DNA of 64,000 nt from a bacterium (GTDB lineage Bacteria > Pseudomonadota > Gammaproteobacteria > UBA6186 > Azoamicaceae): assembly GCA_027364575.1 (NCBI GenBank), contig DAHXPC010000003.1:107104-171103 (forward strand), written 5' to 3'. Made by a program: the position numbers and the translations under genes. The notes under the pieces are model-generated. The model saw only the letters and a list, made by a program, of their open reading frames with translations. It was not told the origin of the DNA and searched no databases. Of the stretch, positions 44,538-53,647 are shown one piece after another. How positions within the stretch are numbered: position 1 is the stretch's first letter; every line of letters begins with the position of its first letter.

Positions 44538-44864
44538 ATGAAATATAAGTCTGTGGCAGTTTCAGAGCAAAACAAACGAACGTGGCTTTTGTTGCTATTG
44601 GGATTTTTGATGTGCAGTTTTTTTATCACAGAACCCACATGGGCAGTGACAGTGGCTAGTTTAACTGAGCCTATTAGAGAATTAAAAACACAAATATTTG
44701 GGGGTTGGATGATGGCGATTAAAATCATTGCTGCTGCCATCGGATTAATATTTTCCTTAGTGAGGGGAAGTCTTGCCCCTGCGGGACTTGGCGTGGGTTT
44801 AGCGGTGGGCACTCACTTTTTTGATAAGTGGTTGGGAGATGGGGCAGCGGGTGCCTTAATTTAA
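44538..44864 (+). CDS. traA: F-type conjugative pilin (TraA-like)
   Basis: 108 residues. A long leader with hydrophobic segment (WLLLLLGFLMCSFFITEPTWA) ends in a signal-peptidase site near TWAVT. The mature part has two hydrophobic helices split by a short basic loop (GWMMAIKIIAAAIGLIFSLVRG, APAGLGVGLAVGTHFF), as in F pilin. GAGGAGG is seven bases upstream. First of the T4SS genes. Confidence 0.8.
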   Translation: MKYKSVAVSEQNKRTWLLLLLGFLMCSFFITEPTWAVTVASLTEPIRELKTQIFGGWMMAIKIIAAAIGLIFSLVRGSLAPAGLGVGLAVGTHFFDKWLGDGAAGALI

Positions 44865-44874
44865 GGAGCAAGGG

Positions 44875-45162
44875 ATGTCCAGTAGCCGGCACGTTATTTT
44901 AAATTATGTGGACACACCTCTTAGATTTTTATTATGGACAGTCCATGAAATTATCATGCTCGTGGCTCCCTGTTTTCTAGGTTTAATTATTGATCAGTTT
45001 GTATTAGGGATTTGTACGAGTATTGCTTATTTTTGGATCTATAAAAAATACAAAAGGCGTTTTGGTAAAGGGCAGTTTCAAGCCGTGCGCTATTGGTATT
45101 TTCCCAATGATCGTCGTCTTAAAGGCATTCCCCCTTCGTATAGACGTGAGTATATAGGATAG
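44875..45162 (+). CDS. traL: Conjugal transfer protein TraL
   Basis: 95 residues. N-terminal HVILNYVDTPLRFLLWTVHE, a membrane hairpin (IIMLVAPCFLGLIID, GICTSIAYFWI) and a basic C-terminus (RYWYFPNDRRLKGIPPSYRREYIG) match TraL, the VirB3-like inner-membrane assembly factor. Between traA and traE, in F order. Confidence 0.9.
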   Translation: MSSSRHVILNYVDTPLRFLLWTVHEIIMLVAPCFLGLIIDQFVLGICTSIAYFWIYKKYKRRFGKGQFQAVRYWYFPNDRRLKGIPPSYRREYIG

Positions 45163-45164
45163 CG

Positions 45165-45746
45165 ATGAAATTTACATTGTATCAAAAAAGGATGTCTAAC
45201 TTGAGTTTGCAACGAAATGTATTGGTGGCTGCCTGCTGTGGTTTATTCGTCATCACATTTTTGTTAACGGTGTTTTTATTTTTCAAACATGAAAAAACCA
45301 TTGTTTCTCCGCCAGAGTTAAAGCAAAGCTACTGGGTGGAAGGTAATCGTTTCTCCCCCAGTTACCTAGAGGAGATGGCTGTCTATTTTACACATCTATT
45401 ACTGGATGTCACAGAACTGAATATTATTCCCCAGGGAGAGATCTTATTGCGTTATATTTTGCCAGATTCCTATGGCGGCTTTAAGTCTAAAATCCTGGCA
45501 GATGAGAAAAGATTAAAAAAGGAACAATTGAGTCTTCATTTTGTACCAGGCGATATTGAACTTTCCCCCAATACCTTAACGGCAGAAATCTCTGGGGATT
45601 TGATGAGTTATGTGGGGTCCCAAAAGGTATCACAGATCAGAGAATCCTATCGTATTGTCTTTACGCAAAGACTGGGACGGTTATTTTTGAAGTCTTTTGA
45701 AATGATTAAATCGGAAAAGGAGAATGCTCATGAGACAAACCCTTAA
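45165..45746 (+). CDS. traE: Conjugal transfer protein TraE
   Basis: 193 residues, VirB8-like. A cytoplasmic tip, one membrane segment (VLVAACCGLFVITFLLTVFLF) and a periplasmic domain (SYWVEGNRFSPSYLEEMAVYF, DVTELNIIPQGEILLRYI). TraE bridges inner-membrane and core complex parts. Overlaps traK by 17 bases. Confidence 0.9.
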   Translation: MKFTLYQKRMSNLSLQRNVLVAACCGLFVITFLLTVFLFFKHEKTIVSPPELKQSYWVEGNRFSPSYLEEMAVYFTHLLLDVTELNIIPQGEILLRYILPDSYGGFKSKILADEKRLKKEQLSLHFVPGDIELSPNTLTAEISGDLMSYVGSQKVSQIRESYRIVFTQRLGRLFLKSFEMIKSEKENAHETNP

Positions 45747-46458
45747 GTGTGTTTTAGTTGTTATTGGATTCTTAATGGCTTTGAAAACGCAGATGGCATT
45801 TGCGGACACCAAAACTTTGACGCTTGAGACAAACCAACGTCTCGAGGCTTCAATTGCGAAAGACGCCATGAATCGCTTAGCGGTTTCTAATGACAGAATT
45901 GTAAATGTGTTTGGAGATGAAGGGACATTTGTCACACAGACGGACGATGAAACGGGGCAAGTTTTTATTAAACCCAGTATCGAGAATGGAACGACACCTT
46001 TATCTGTTACGATTATTACTGAGAATAACATCACGCAGGATTTGATCCTAAATCCAACAGACAAAACTGCGGCTACCTTAATTTTACGAACAGCAGGCAC
46101 CACCGAGGCCCATTTTGGAGAAGCACCTTCAGATCTCATCCCGCTGCCTTCATCGTTTCCAGAGCCAATTGAATCAAAGCCTGCACAATTGATCCACACC
46201 ATGCGAAAGGCAGTACTGGGTGAATTAGCGCCTTATGCAAAAAAAGGACTGAAGCGTCAAGCACCCCAAGGATTTAAACTTGTCTTTGATAAAGCTTTTC
46301 AATCGGGATCTTTTGTCGTCAGCGTTTGGCGCATTAAAGGCGATTCCAATACACAAAAGGATCTCACCCCTAAAAACTTCACTCAAAAGGGTGATTTGGC
46401 TTTAAGTATTCAGTCTGATCAGGGGAAAACTCTCGTCTATGCATTGGGAAGGTTGTAA
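45730..46458 (+). CDS. traK: Conjugal transfer protein TraK
   Basis: About 242 residues, VirB9-like periplasmic/outer-membrane core component. Signal peptide (LKCVLVVIGFLMALKTQMAFA), then ASIAKDAMNRLAVSNDRIVNVFGDEGTF and FIKPSIENGTTPLSVTIITE-type strands (landmarks NRLAVSNDRI and SVTIITENNI). I use ATG 45730 with AAGGAG seven bases upstream; ATG 45724 is too close to it. Confidence 0.88.
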   Translation: MRQTLKCVLVVIGFLMALKTQMAFADTKTLTLETNQRLEASIAKDAMNRLAVSNDRIVNVFGDEGTFVTQTDDETGQVFIKPSIENGTTPLSVTIITENNITQDLILNPTDKTAATLILRTAGTTEAHFGEAPSDLIPLPSSFPEPIESKPAQLIHTMRKAVLGELAPYAKKGLKRQAPQGFKLVFDKAFQSGSFVVSVWRIKGDSNTQKDLTPKNFTQKGDLALSIQSDQGKTLVYALGRL

Positions 46459-46461
46459 ACC

Positions 46462-47739
46462 ATGCTAAGTTATTTTAAAGCAAAGCAACAGTTCTTGTTA
46501 TGGAGTTTAGTGATAACGCTGCTGCTTATTATTATCGTTTTGATTGGTTTTCTGATGAATCCCCGTCATGCAGCGAATAATGCTACGAAAACAGAAAAAA
46601 AGTCACTTGCCACGGGTGCCAGTCGGGTTAATCCTCAGGAGATCTGGGTTCATAAGTTTAGTACGGACGCAGATCTGACGCATAAACGTTTAGAACTGAT
46701 AGAGCAGTCCTTAGATAAACTACTTAAATTAGGGGCATCGACTCAGCAACCCGATATAAGATCTTCTCACATTTCAAATACAGAAATGGGACATTTAAGA
46801 CAGGAAGTCGCTAATACATTGCAAGATCCCATTTCAAAGATAGAGGGTGGCACCGTGCTCCCTATGCCTCAAACAGGACAAAACTTAAACGCTAAAGAAA
46901 CTGTTGGCACTGATACTTTTCGCTCTAAATCTGTACAGAAAATAAGTTTAAATCTTCACAATGCGCGTCATCAACAATTTTTAAAAACAGTAGACAATAC
47001 TATTCCAGCAGGTGCCTTTGCACAGGGGATCTTATTGGGTGGGGTAGATGCCAGCACTTCCATACAGGCTTCAAGCGATCCACGGCCTATCCTGCTTCGC
47101 CTTACTAATCCTGGCACTCTACCCCGAAGATTTCGTTCTGATTTGAAAGGCTGTCATGTCTTAGCAGCAAGCTTTGGAGATCTCTCCAGTGAACGGGTAT
47201 TTATGCGCTTAGAGAAATTAAGTTGTGTTGAACGCAAAACAGGGGAAGTGATTGAGATGAATGTGCAAGGTTATGTAGCAGGAGAAGATGGTCGAGCAGG
47301 GTTAAGGGGACGGTTGGTGGATAAATCAACAGAGAGTATGCGCAATGCCATGGTTGGTGGTTTTTTTAGTAGTGTTGGAAATTTCCTAGGACAACCTCGA
47401 ACGCCATTGCTGTTCTCTCCTGCAACAGGCTTGGCACAGAGCAACCCTCTCACAAGCTCAGACATTTTAAAGCAGAGTGCAGGTAATGGTGTAAGTGGGG
47501 CATTAGATAAATACGCAGAGTTTTATATTAAACGTGCAGAGCAAATGCAACCTGTGATTCAAGTGCCAGCAGGTCGTAGAGCCGATATTGTGTTTACACA
47601 GGGGATTGAGTTTTCAGATTCAGCACATCGAAAAGCAATCAGCCGCAGCAATGATCAACGGCGTTTCCAGCAAGTTCAAGCAACAGATGATCTAAAGTCA
47701 TCAACAGAATGGTCAGCACAATCAGAGGGGGAAAAGTAA
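46462..47739 (+). CDS. traB: Conjugal transfer protein TraB
   Basis: 425 residues, VirB10-like. One N-terminal membrane segment (FLLWSLVITLLLIIIVLIGF), a variable linker, then the barrel: IPAGAFAQGILLGGVDASTS, LKGCHVLAASFGDLSSERVF, GRAGLRGRLVDKS and IQVPAGRRADIVFTQG. It spans the envelope and senses TraC/TraD energy. The stop overlaps traV by one base. Confidence 0.94.
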   Translation: MLSYFKAKQQFLLWSLVITLLLIIIVLIGFLMNPRHAANNATKTEKKSLATGASRVNPQEIWVHKFSTDADLTHKRLELIEQSLDKLLKLGASTQQPDIRSSHISNTEMGHLRQEVANTLQDPISKIEGGTVLPMPQTGQNLNAKETVGTDTFRSKSVQKISLNLHNARHQQFLKTVDNTIPAGAFAQGILLGGVDASTSIQASSDPRPILLRLTNPGTLPRRFRSDLKGCHVLAASFGDLSSERVFMRLEKLSCVERKTGEVIEMNVQGYVAGEDGRAGLRGRLVDKSTESMRNAMVGGFFSSVGNFLGQPRTPLLFSPATGLAQSNPLTSSDILKQSAGNGVSGALDKYAEFYIKRAEQMQPVIQVPAGRRADIVFTQGIEFSDSAHRKAISRSNDQRRFQQVQATDDLKSSTEWSAQSEGEK

Positions 47740-48158
47740 TGAAAATCTATTGTCAATTAAATTCTCATTGTAGTTTAGGGGGAGGTTTTAAATTTGTAAG
47801 CGTTCTTTTGTTATTAAATTGTTTAGTGGGTTGTACCAGGGCATCTCAGACTTTTGATTGTCCTTATGGTAAAGGAGTGGGTTGTCATTCGATTACAGAA
47901 GTGAACCAAATGGTTAATGATGGAAAATTTGACAAAGACAGCTTGGAGGGAGCACCTCATCAAACCAGTCCCAGCGCTTCTTCTGATAAGGCACAGGCAA
48001 CATTACCTAATGATAAAGCAATGGTTCATCGGATCAGCGAAGAACGTTTAAGCGTATGGCTTGCGCCTTTTCAAGATGAACAAGGTGATTTTCATGAAGC
48101 GTCAGTGGTACACACCGTATTGAAACCAGGGTATTGGCAATTGGGTGAGGAGACTTAA
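47739..48158 (+). CDS. traV: Conjugal transfer lipoprotein TraV
   Basis: 139 residues. A lipobox-type signal (VLLLLNCLVGCTR, LVG-C) is followed by FDCPYGKGVGCHSITEVNQMV, the TraV cysteine-containing motif, and a C-terminal strand region (RLSVWLAPFQDEQGDFHEASVV). VirB7-like anchor of the outer core. Start ATG 47739 overlaps the traB stop (TAATG). Confidence 0.9.
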   Translation: MKIYCQLNSHCSLGGGFKFVSVLLLLNCLVGCTRASQTFDCPYGKGVGCHSITEVNQMVNDGKFDKDSLEGAPHQTSPSASSDKAQATLPNDKAMVHRISEERLSVWLAPFQDEQGDFHEASVVHTVLKPGYWQLGEET

Positions 48159-50648
48159 ATGTTTAATCAATGGGGCGAGAAAATATGGGGCTTGCTAGGC
48201 GAGAAACAAGAGGGTTCTAAATCTTCTTATTATTTAGAAGAGATGGCTGCAATATTTAAGAACTATCATAAAATTTCTGAACTATTTCCCTATCAGAGTT
48301 TTGATGAGTCGTCTCAGTTATTTTTTAATGAAGACTCTGTTGGTTTTGTATTAGAAACGCCCCCTTTGGTCGGTTCTTCTGAAGAAATGCAAAAGGAAGT
48401 GAGTGGCTTATTTCAACACAGTTTGCCAACGGAGAGCAGCTTACAAGTGATCTTGTGGGCAGATCCGCATATTGGTCATTTTTGTGACACTTGGAAGAAT
48501 GCCAGAAAAAATCAGTTAATGGACAGTGTCGCTTCAATGCGAGCAGCATATCTTGAGAATATGGCTTTTCACTCGCCATTGTCTCCTTATTGTTTAAGGA
48601 ACTTTCGCTGTTTTTTTAGTTTCTCACAACGCAGTAGAGGAAACAATTTAAGCGATTTGGAAGCCATCAATCAACTACAAAATCAATTAAAAACAACCCT
48701 AGAGATGTTAGGTTTACCCGTTAGAGTATGGTCCCCCGATGATTTAATTAATACCGTCAGTAATATTATCAATATTGATCCCAGTAATGCCAAGCCCTTT
48801 AAAAGGAAATGGAACCGCTTTCAAAAAATCTCAGATCAGTTACAAAGTCCTGAGGCGAATCTTGTTGTCAATGAGACAGAACTCTCCCTGCAATTAGACA
48901 GTATAAAGATAAGAACCTATCAAGCAGTACAAGCGCCCCAGAATTGGTCTTTGCACGCCATGGGACAATTAATTGGGGATGCAGACAGAGATCTGGCGCA
49001 GATCCCCTGCCCATTTATCATCCATTATGGCGTTCATATTCCTAAGCAAGAGTGGCTGAAAGATAAAGTTTTAAGCAAAACAGGGTATGTTGAGAAACAA
49101 GCTGAGTCTCCTATTGGAAAATATTTGCCCTCTATCCGGCAGGAGGCAGAAGAACTTAGGTTTGTTCGAGAGCAAATTGGCAAAGGGGAGCGAATAGTCC
49201 AAACACAATTAAACGTTATCTTATTAGCCCCTCGTGAAATGTTAGCTTCGGCAGAGCAGATTTTATTAAACTTATATTTAAGTCGTGAATGGCGATTACA
49301 AGCCAATAAATTCTTGCATTTACCGATTTTCTTAAGTTCTTTGCCGATGATGTGGTCAGCAAGCCAAGTGCAATCCCTCATTCATTTTAAGAAAATGAAA
49401 ACAACTCTTTCGACGGAATCTGCAAATTTATTGCCCGTACAAGGGGAATGGAAAGGGACCCAAACCCCCGGAATGATTTTAGGGGGTCGACGTGGTCAAA
49501 TCATGACTTGGTATCCTTTTGATAATAATTCAGGTAATTACAATGTTTGTGTGGTGGGTCGTTCTGGCTCGGGTAAATCGGTGTTTATGCAGGAACTCAT
49601 GACAACCACCCTAAGTTTAGGCGGTAGAGTCTTTGTTTTAGATGTGGGTAGAAGTTTTGAGAAAACCTGTTTTTTATTAGAAGGGCAATTTATTGAGTTT
49701 AAAGCCAATTCTGCTTTATGCCTTAATCCTTTCAGCAGTATTCCCATTCACAATGAGGAAGTGGCACACGATGCCTTAGCCATGTTGAAACCCGTTTTAA
49801 CCTTAATGGCAGCACCTACTCGAGGGGTTGATGATATGGAGGCGGCTTTATTAGAACAAGCCATGCTCGAAACTTGGAAGAATCATAAACAGAACTCCAC
49901 TATGAGTGATATTGCAGCCTTACTCTTACAGCACAAGGACAAAAAGGCACAAGATTTAGGCACCATGCTCTTTCCTTATACTTCCAAGGGGATCTATGGG
50001 CGATTTTTTAATGGGCCTGCCACCGTTAATTTGGACAACCCCTTGGTTGTGATTGAACTGGAAGAATTAAAAGAACGCAAAGATCTACAAAGTGTCATTG
50101 TACAAATGATGATTATTAATATCACCAATCGAATGTTTCTAGGAGATAGGCAAACGCCCTTTAATATTGTTTTTGATGAGGCTTGGGATCTATTAAGAGG
50201 GGGACAAGGAGGAGTATTTATTGAAACCCTGGCTAGAAGGCTTCGAAAATATAATGGCTCCTTAGTAGTAGGCACGCAAAGCATTAATGATTTTTTTGCA
50301 AGCCCCGGGGCAGAAGCCGCTTTTGATAATAGTGATTGGATGTGCTTACTGTCTCAGAAATCAGAGTCTATAGAGCAGTTGAAAAAAACCAGTCGTATTG
50401 TTTTAACGCCCATTATGGAGTCCCAATTAAAATCAGTCAAAACTAAGCAAGGACAATATGCCGAAGTGATGATTTATAGCTCTCAGGGTTATGCTATTGG
50501 TCGTTTATTATTAGATCCCTACTCTCAGTTACTTTATTCCACCAAAGCCAAAGATTATGCAGCCATTGAGTCTTTACGGAAGCAGGACCTTAGTTTAGAT
50601 CAAGCTTTAACGCAACTTTTAGAACAACGGAGGGATAAAAATGAATAG
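48159..50648 (+). CDS. traC: Conjugal transfer ATPase TraC
   Basis: 829 residues, VirB4-like ATPase that powers pilus assembly. Walker A GRSGSGKSVFMQEL lies near residue 467, Walker B FNIVFDEAWDLLRG near 675, with VGTQSINDFF and SDWMCLLSQKSESIE beyond. The N-terminal half is the substrate/complex-binding domain (SVGFVLETPPLVG). Overlaps trbI by eight bases. Confidence 0.96.
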   Translation: MFNQWGEKIWGLLGEKQEGSKSSYYLEEMAAIFKNYHKISELFPYQSFDESSQLFFNEDSVGFVLETPPLVGSSEEMQKEVSGLFQHSLPTESSLQVILWADPHIGHFCDTWKNARKNQLMDSVASMRAAYLENMAFHSPLSPYCLRNFRCFFSFSQRSRGNNLSDLEAINQLQNQLKTTLEMLGLPVRVWSPDDLINTVSNIINIDPSNAKPFKRKWNRFQKISDQLQSPEANLVVNETELSLQLDSIKIRTYQAVQAPQNWSLHAMGQLIGDADRDLAQIPCPFIIHYGVHIPKQEWLKDKVLSKTGYVEKQAESPIGKYLPSIRQEAEELRFVREQIGKGERIVQTQLNVILLAPREMLASAEQILLNLYLSREWRLQANKFLHLPIFLSSLPMMWSASQVQSLIHFKKMKTTLSTESANLLPVQGEWKGTQTPGMILGGRRGQIMTWYPFDNNSGNYNVCVVGRSGSGKSVFMQELMTTTLSLGGRVFVLDVGRSFEKTCFLLEGQFIEFKANSALCLNPFSSIPIHNEEVAHDALAMLKPVLTLMAAPTRGVDDMEAALLEQAMLETWKNHKQNSTMSDIAALLLQHKDKKAQDLGTMLFPYTSKGIYGRFFNGPATVNLDNPLVVIELEELKERKDLQSVIVQMMIINITNRMFLGDRQTPFNIVFDEAWDLLRGGQGGVFIETLARRLRKYNGSLVVGTQSINDFFASPGAEAAFDNSDWMCLLSQKSESIEQLKKTSRIVLTPIMESQLKSVKTKQGQYAEVMIYSSQGYAIGRLLLDPYSQLLYSTKAKDYAAIESLRKQDLSLDQALTQLLEQRRDKNE

Positions 50649-50979
50649 CCTGATTAAAGATAAATATTTCATCTTGTTGATATTGCTGCTAGTGATTTTA
50701 AGTACAAATCTCTGGCAAGTGTTAAACAAAGAGACCTTAGGAACCGTGGACATTCAGCAGATTATCAGCAGTCAAGCTGAGACGCTTGCAATTTCCTATC
50801 CTAAGGGAAACGTACCAGAAGTACGTCTTCAACAGTTGATTGATCATTTGCAAAAAACTTTGGAAACTTATGCCCAAAAAAATAGACTCACATTATTCCC
50901 TAAAGGTTTGGTCTTGAGTGGGATCATTCCCGATTATACTGCAACTTTTTTAGAACAATTAAAAGAGATTGAGGAATAG
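50641..50979 (+). CDS. trbI: Conjugal transfer protein TrbI (F-type)
   Basis: 112 residues, one N-terminal membrane helix (YFILLILLLVILSTNLWQVL) and a periplasmic helical domain (VDIQQIISSQAETLA, RLQQLIDHLQKTLETYA) ending in GLVLSGIIPDYT. This is the F-type TrbI that influences pilus retraction, unrelated to the VirB10-like TrbI of IncP. Confidence 0.85.
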   Translation: MNSLIKDKYFILLILLLVILSTNLWQVLNKETLGTVDIQQIISSQAETLAISYPKGNVPEVRLQQLIDHLQKTLETYAQKNRLTLFPKGLVLSGIIPDYTATFLEQLKEIEE

Positions 50980-50983
50980 TGGC

Positions 50984-51472
50984 ATGAGTGAATGCTTGTT
51001 TACGACTTATAATTACCGACGTGAATGGATCAAAGCCCTTACTGTGACACTCGTTGGTGTTTTATTGTTCGTTGTTCCGCTTCTTTTTTGTAGAATTGTC
51101 ATTTCTGAAACAGATTCCTTGCCAGAACACTATTTTATTCATTTGCCTTATCTTAAAGCGGGTAAAGGAGATTATGTCATCTCCTATAGCGATTGGTATA
51201 AAGGCAGAATTATTAAAAAAATAATTGGCATTGGAGGTGACAAAGTTTGGTATGACAAAGCGGGTTATCTTTTTGTAAACCATATTCGCATAGGACTTCC
51301 TAAATTATCATCTACTGATGGACGTCCTTTAACACCCATTGCAGCTCAAGTGATTCCACAAAATTATGTTTTTTTATACTCTCCACACGAGAGTAGTTTT
51401 GACTCTCGCTATGAGGAGCTGGGCCTTGTGCCTCAATCTGCCTTTAGGGGGCGAGTGGTGGGGTTGAAATGA
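50984..51472 (+). CDS. S26-family signal peptidase (TraF/TrhF type)
   Basis: 162 residues from ATG 50984 (GAGGA upstream). One membrane segment (ALTVTLVGVLLFVVPLLFC), then SETDSLPEHYFIHLPY with the catalytic Ser in S-x-P context and RIIKKIIGIGGDKVWY with the catalytic Lys. DSRYEELGLVPQSAFRGRVVGL closes the fold. Such peptidases process conjugative pilins or other transfer proteins. Overlaps traW by ATGA. Confidence 0.88.
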   Translation: MSECLFTTYNYRREWIKALTVTLVGVLLFVVPLLFCRIVISETDSLPEHYFIHLPYLKAGKGDYVISYSDWYKGRIIKKIIGIGGDKVWYDKAGYLFVNHIRIGLPKLSSTDGRPLTPIAAQVIPQNYVFLYSPHESSFDSRYEELGLVPQSAFRGRVVGLK

Positions 51473-52107
51473 ATAGACAGCAAGGTTTGTGGATTTTGAC
51501 TTTAATTATTTTTAGTACTTTTGTGCAAGCACGGGATTTAGGATCATTTGGTGAAACTTTTGCTATTGATGAGGAAAATTTATTAAGTGTGATTACAGCA
51601 AAATTAGACAAGCTTGGACAATCAAATGAGCTGGAAATACATAAGAAAAGAATTCAAGCAAAAATGATAGCGCGATTGCAGCGTCCACTAGAAGTGGAGG
51701 GCTTGATACGGACCAAAACACCTCGTATCTTCTCTTACGATCCATCAATTACTGTGCCCTATGATTTAAAAGATCACCGTCAAAAAGTATTTTTTAAGGC
51801 TGGAAGTCAAGTTAATCCATTGGATACGCACTCGCTACGATATGCGCTGCTTTTTATAGATGGTGACGATAAAGAGCAGCTAAACTGGGCAATCAACCAT
51901 AAAACAAAAACTAAAATTATTCTCGTTAAAGGTTCACCCTTTGCATTAATGAAGGAGCATAAGGTATCGCTATTTTTTGATCAAGGGGGAACTTTGGTCA
52001 GGAAATTTGGGATCCAACAGGTCCCTGCACGCATTACCCAAGAAGAGAAGCATTTAAAAATAGAAGAAGTCTTGCCAGATGTGCCAGATGAGGGTGGGAT
52101 TTCATGA
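51469..52107 (+). CDS. traW: Conjugal transfer protein TraW
   Basis: 212 residues. Signal peptide (LWILTLIIFSTFVQA), then RDLGSFGETFAIDEENLLSVI, YDPSITVPYDLKDH, VNPLDTHSLRYALLFIDGDD and FFDQGGTLVRKFGIQQVPARI: the TraW pattern. Periplasmic, needed for F pilus assembly with TraU and TrbC. Confidence 0.93.
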   Translation: MNRQQGLWILTLIIFSTFVQARDLGSFGETFAIDEENLLSVITAKLDKLGQSNELEIHKKRIQAKMIARLQRPLEVEGLIRTKTPRIFSYDPSITVPYDLKDHRQKVFFKAGSQVNPLDTHSLRYALLFIDGDDKEQLNWAINHKTKTKIILVKGSPFALMKEHKVSLFFDQGGTLVRKFGIQQVPARITQEEKHLKIEEVLPDVPDEGGIS

Positions 52108-53084
52108 GAAATGCCCTTATTATTTTTTTGTTATTGGTGAGTAATGTGAGCACTGCCTGCCAGGGAAAATTTGTAAATCCTATTACGGATATTTGTTGGA
52201 GTTGTCTTTTCCCCATTACGATTGGTGGAATGAATGTGACCGGGGGCAGAGAAGATACCCCTAATCCACGATCACTACTTTGTGTTTGTCCTAGGCCGCC
52301 GATCCCCATTCCTGTTCCCGGTATTCCTATCTCATTCTGGGAACCCGTTCGTTTGGTGGATGTCACACGTACACCGTATTGCTTGGTTAGTATGGGTGGT
52401 ATCAAGATCGGGGGTAATGAGCAAAATCCCAAAGATAAGGGGAGTGTTTCTACAGGGGGAGGAAGCCATCGAGGACTTAAACATAGCTTCTATCAAGTCC
52501 ATTGGTATATCTATCCCGTCATTTATTGGCTTGAGTTGTTGGTCGATTTTATTTGCCTAGAGCAAGCCAGTTTTGATGTTGCTTATTTAACAGAGCTTGA
52601 TCCTTTTTGGAATGATGATGAGACGAGCTTCATTATTAACCCTGAAGCCATTCTTTTTGCTAATCCTATCGCACAAGCGGCATGTGCTGCGGATTGTTTA
52701 GCAGCGTCCAGTGGATTTCCACTGGATCCGTTATTTTGGTGTGGGGGTTGTCAAGGAAGTCTTTATCCTTTTACGGGGAGCATTAGTGCACATGTGGGTG
52801 GCGTACAGGGAAGTTTACTTGCGGCACAAAGGATAATGGCAAAGCTTCATCGGGAGTTTTTGTTATGGGGCTATATGGGCAAAGAAGGCTTATGTGGAAA
52901 ATACCCCATGCCCATTATCCGAAAAAGCCAATATAAAACGCAAATGGTTTACCCAATCCCCGTCACCAATAGTTGTCAACCCTTAGGGCGTTCAGAGATG
53001 GTGTGGGGCAGCGGCAAGGAATTTCCCTTTAAAGGTGAGGACTTTGGCTATTTAATCTGGAGAAAAAGAAATTGCTGTCTTTAG
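52104..53084 (+). CDS. traU: Conjugal transfer protein TraU
   Basis: 326 residues, cysteine-rich and exported (signal ends near STACQG). TraU markers: FVNPITDICWSCLFPITIGG, GIPISFWEPVRLVDVTRTPY, DLFWNDDE-like ELDPFWNDDETSFIINPEA, and CHPQG-like SCQPLGRSEMVWGSGKEFP. The many cysteines need disulfide chemistry, which TraF and TrbC-type proteins provide. Confidence 0.95.
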   Translation: MRNALIIFLLLVSNVSTACQGKFVNPITDICWSCLFPITIGGMNVTGGREDTPNPRSLLCVCPRPPIPIPVPGIPISFWEPVRLVDVTRTPYCLVSMGGIKIGGNEQNPKDKGSVSTGGGSHRGLKHSFYQVHWYIYPVIYWLELLVDFICLEQASFDVAYLTELDPFWNDDETSFIINPEAILFANPIAQAACAADCLAASSGFPLDPLFWCGGCQGSLYPFTGSISAHVGGVQGSLLAAQRIMAKLHREFLLWGYMGKEGLCGKYPMPIIRKSQYKTQMVYPIPVTNSCQPLGRSEMVWGSGKEFPFKGEDFGYLIWRKRNCCL

Positions 53085-53647
53085 GCCGAGCTTTTTTTAG
53101 TTGCATACTTTTATGCTTAATATCGAGTGCTTTCGCAGACTCTTCTAAAGAGTTGGCGGAAGAATTGGTCAATGACAGTCAAGAAAAAATGCGAAGCTAT
53201 TTATCAGAGTCCAAGCGTTTAAAAATGGATACTGAAAAACAAGTGATGCAATTATTGAAAAAGGGAGGGGGTTGTACAGCTTCTTGTTTAAAACTAAAAG
53301 AGCCTACAAATCCAAAAAATTTTAAAGTGGAGGGTGAAGATACTGACAAGATACTCATTTTTATTTCACTGTCAATGCCAGAATCCAGCCTTAAAAGCCT
53401 TTTTTCTGAAGCAGCGCAACAGAACGCAATTTTAGTGATGCGAGGATTACGAAACAACAGCATCAAAGATACGGCACAAGTTTTAAAGGATTTAGGCATC
53501 TCAGCCAGTATTGATCCGAAGCTTTTTGAACAATACCACATTACAAGGGTGCCAGCTTTTGTATGCCTAAAAGGTAAGGAAATTGTCAGCTTAAGTGGCA
53601 ATGTCTCATTATCCTATGCTATTCAGAAACTTAAAGAGGCCGAATGA
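53072..53647 (+). CDS. trbC: Conjugal transfer protein TrbC (F-type)
   Basis: 191 residues from TTG 53072 (GGAG 10 bases upstream); the start is needed to give the signal peptide (FFSCILLCLISSAFA). The C-terminal TrbC fold reads ILIFISLSMPESSLKSLFSEA, abridged, MRGLRNNSIKDTAQVLKDLG and ITRVPAFVCLKG, a thioredoxin-like layout. Overlaps traU by 13 bases and traN1 by ATGA. Confidence 0.9.
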   Translation: MLSLGRAFFSCILLCLISSAFADSSKELAEELVNDSQEKMRSYLSESKRLKMDTEKQVMQLLKKGGGCTASCLKLKEPTNPKNFKVEGEDTDKILIFISLSMPESSLKSLFSEAAQQNAILVMRGLRNNSIKDTAQVLKDLGISASIDPKLFEQYHITRVPAFVCLKGKEIVSLSGNVSLSYAIQKLKEAE

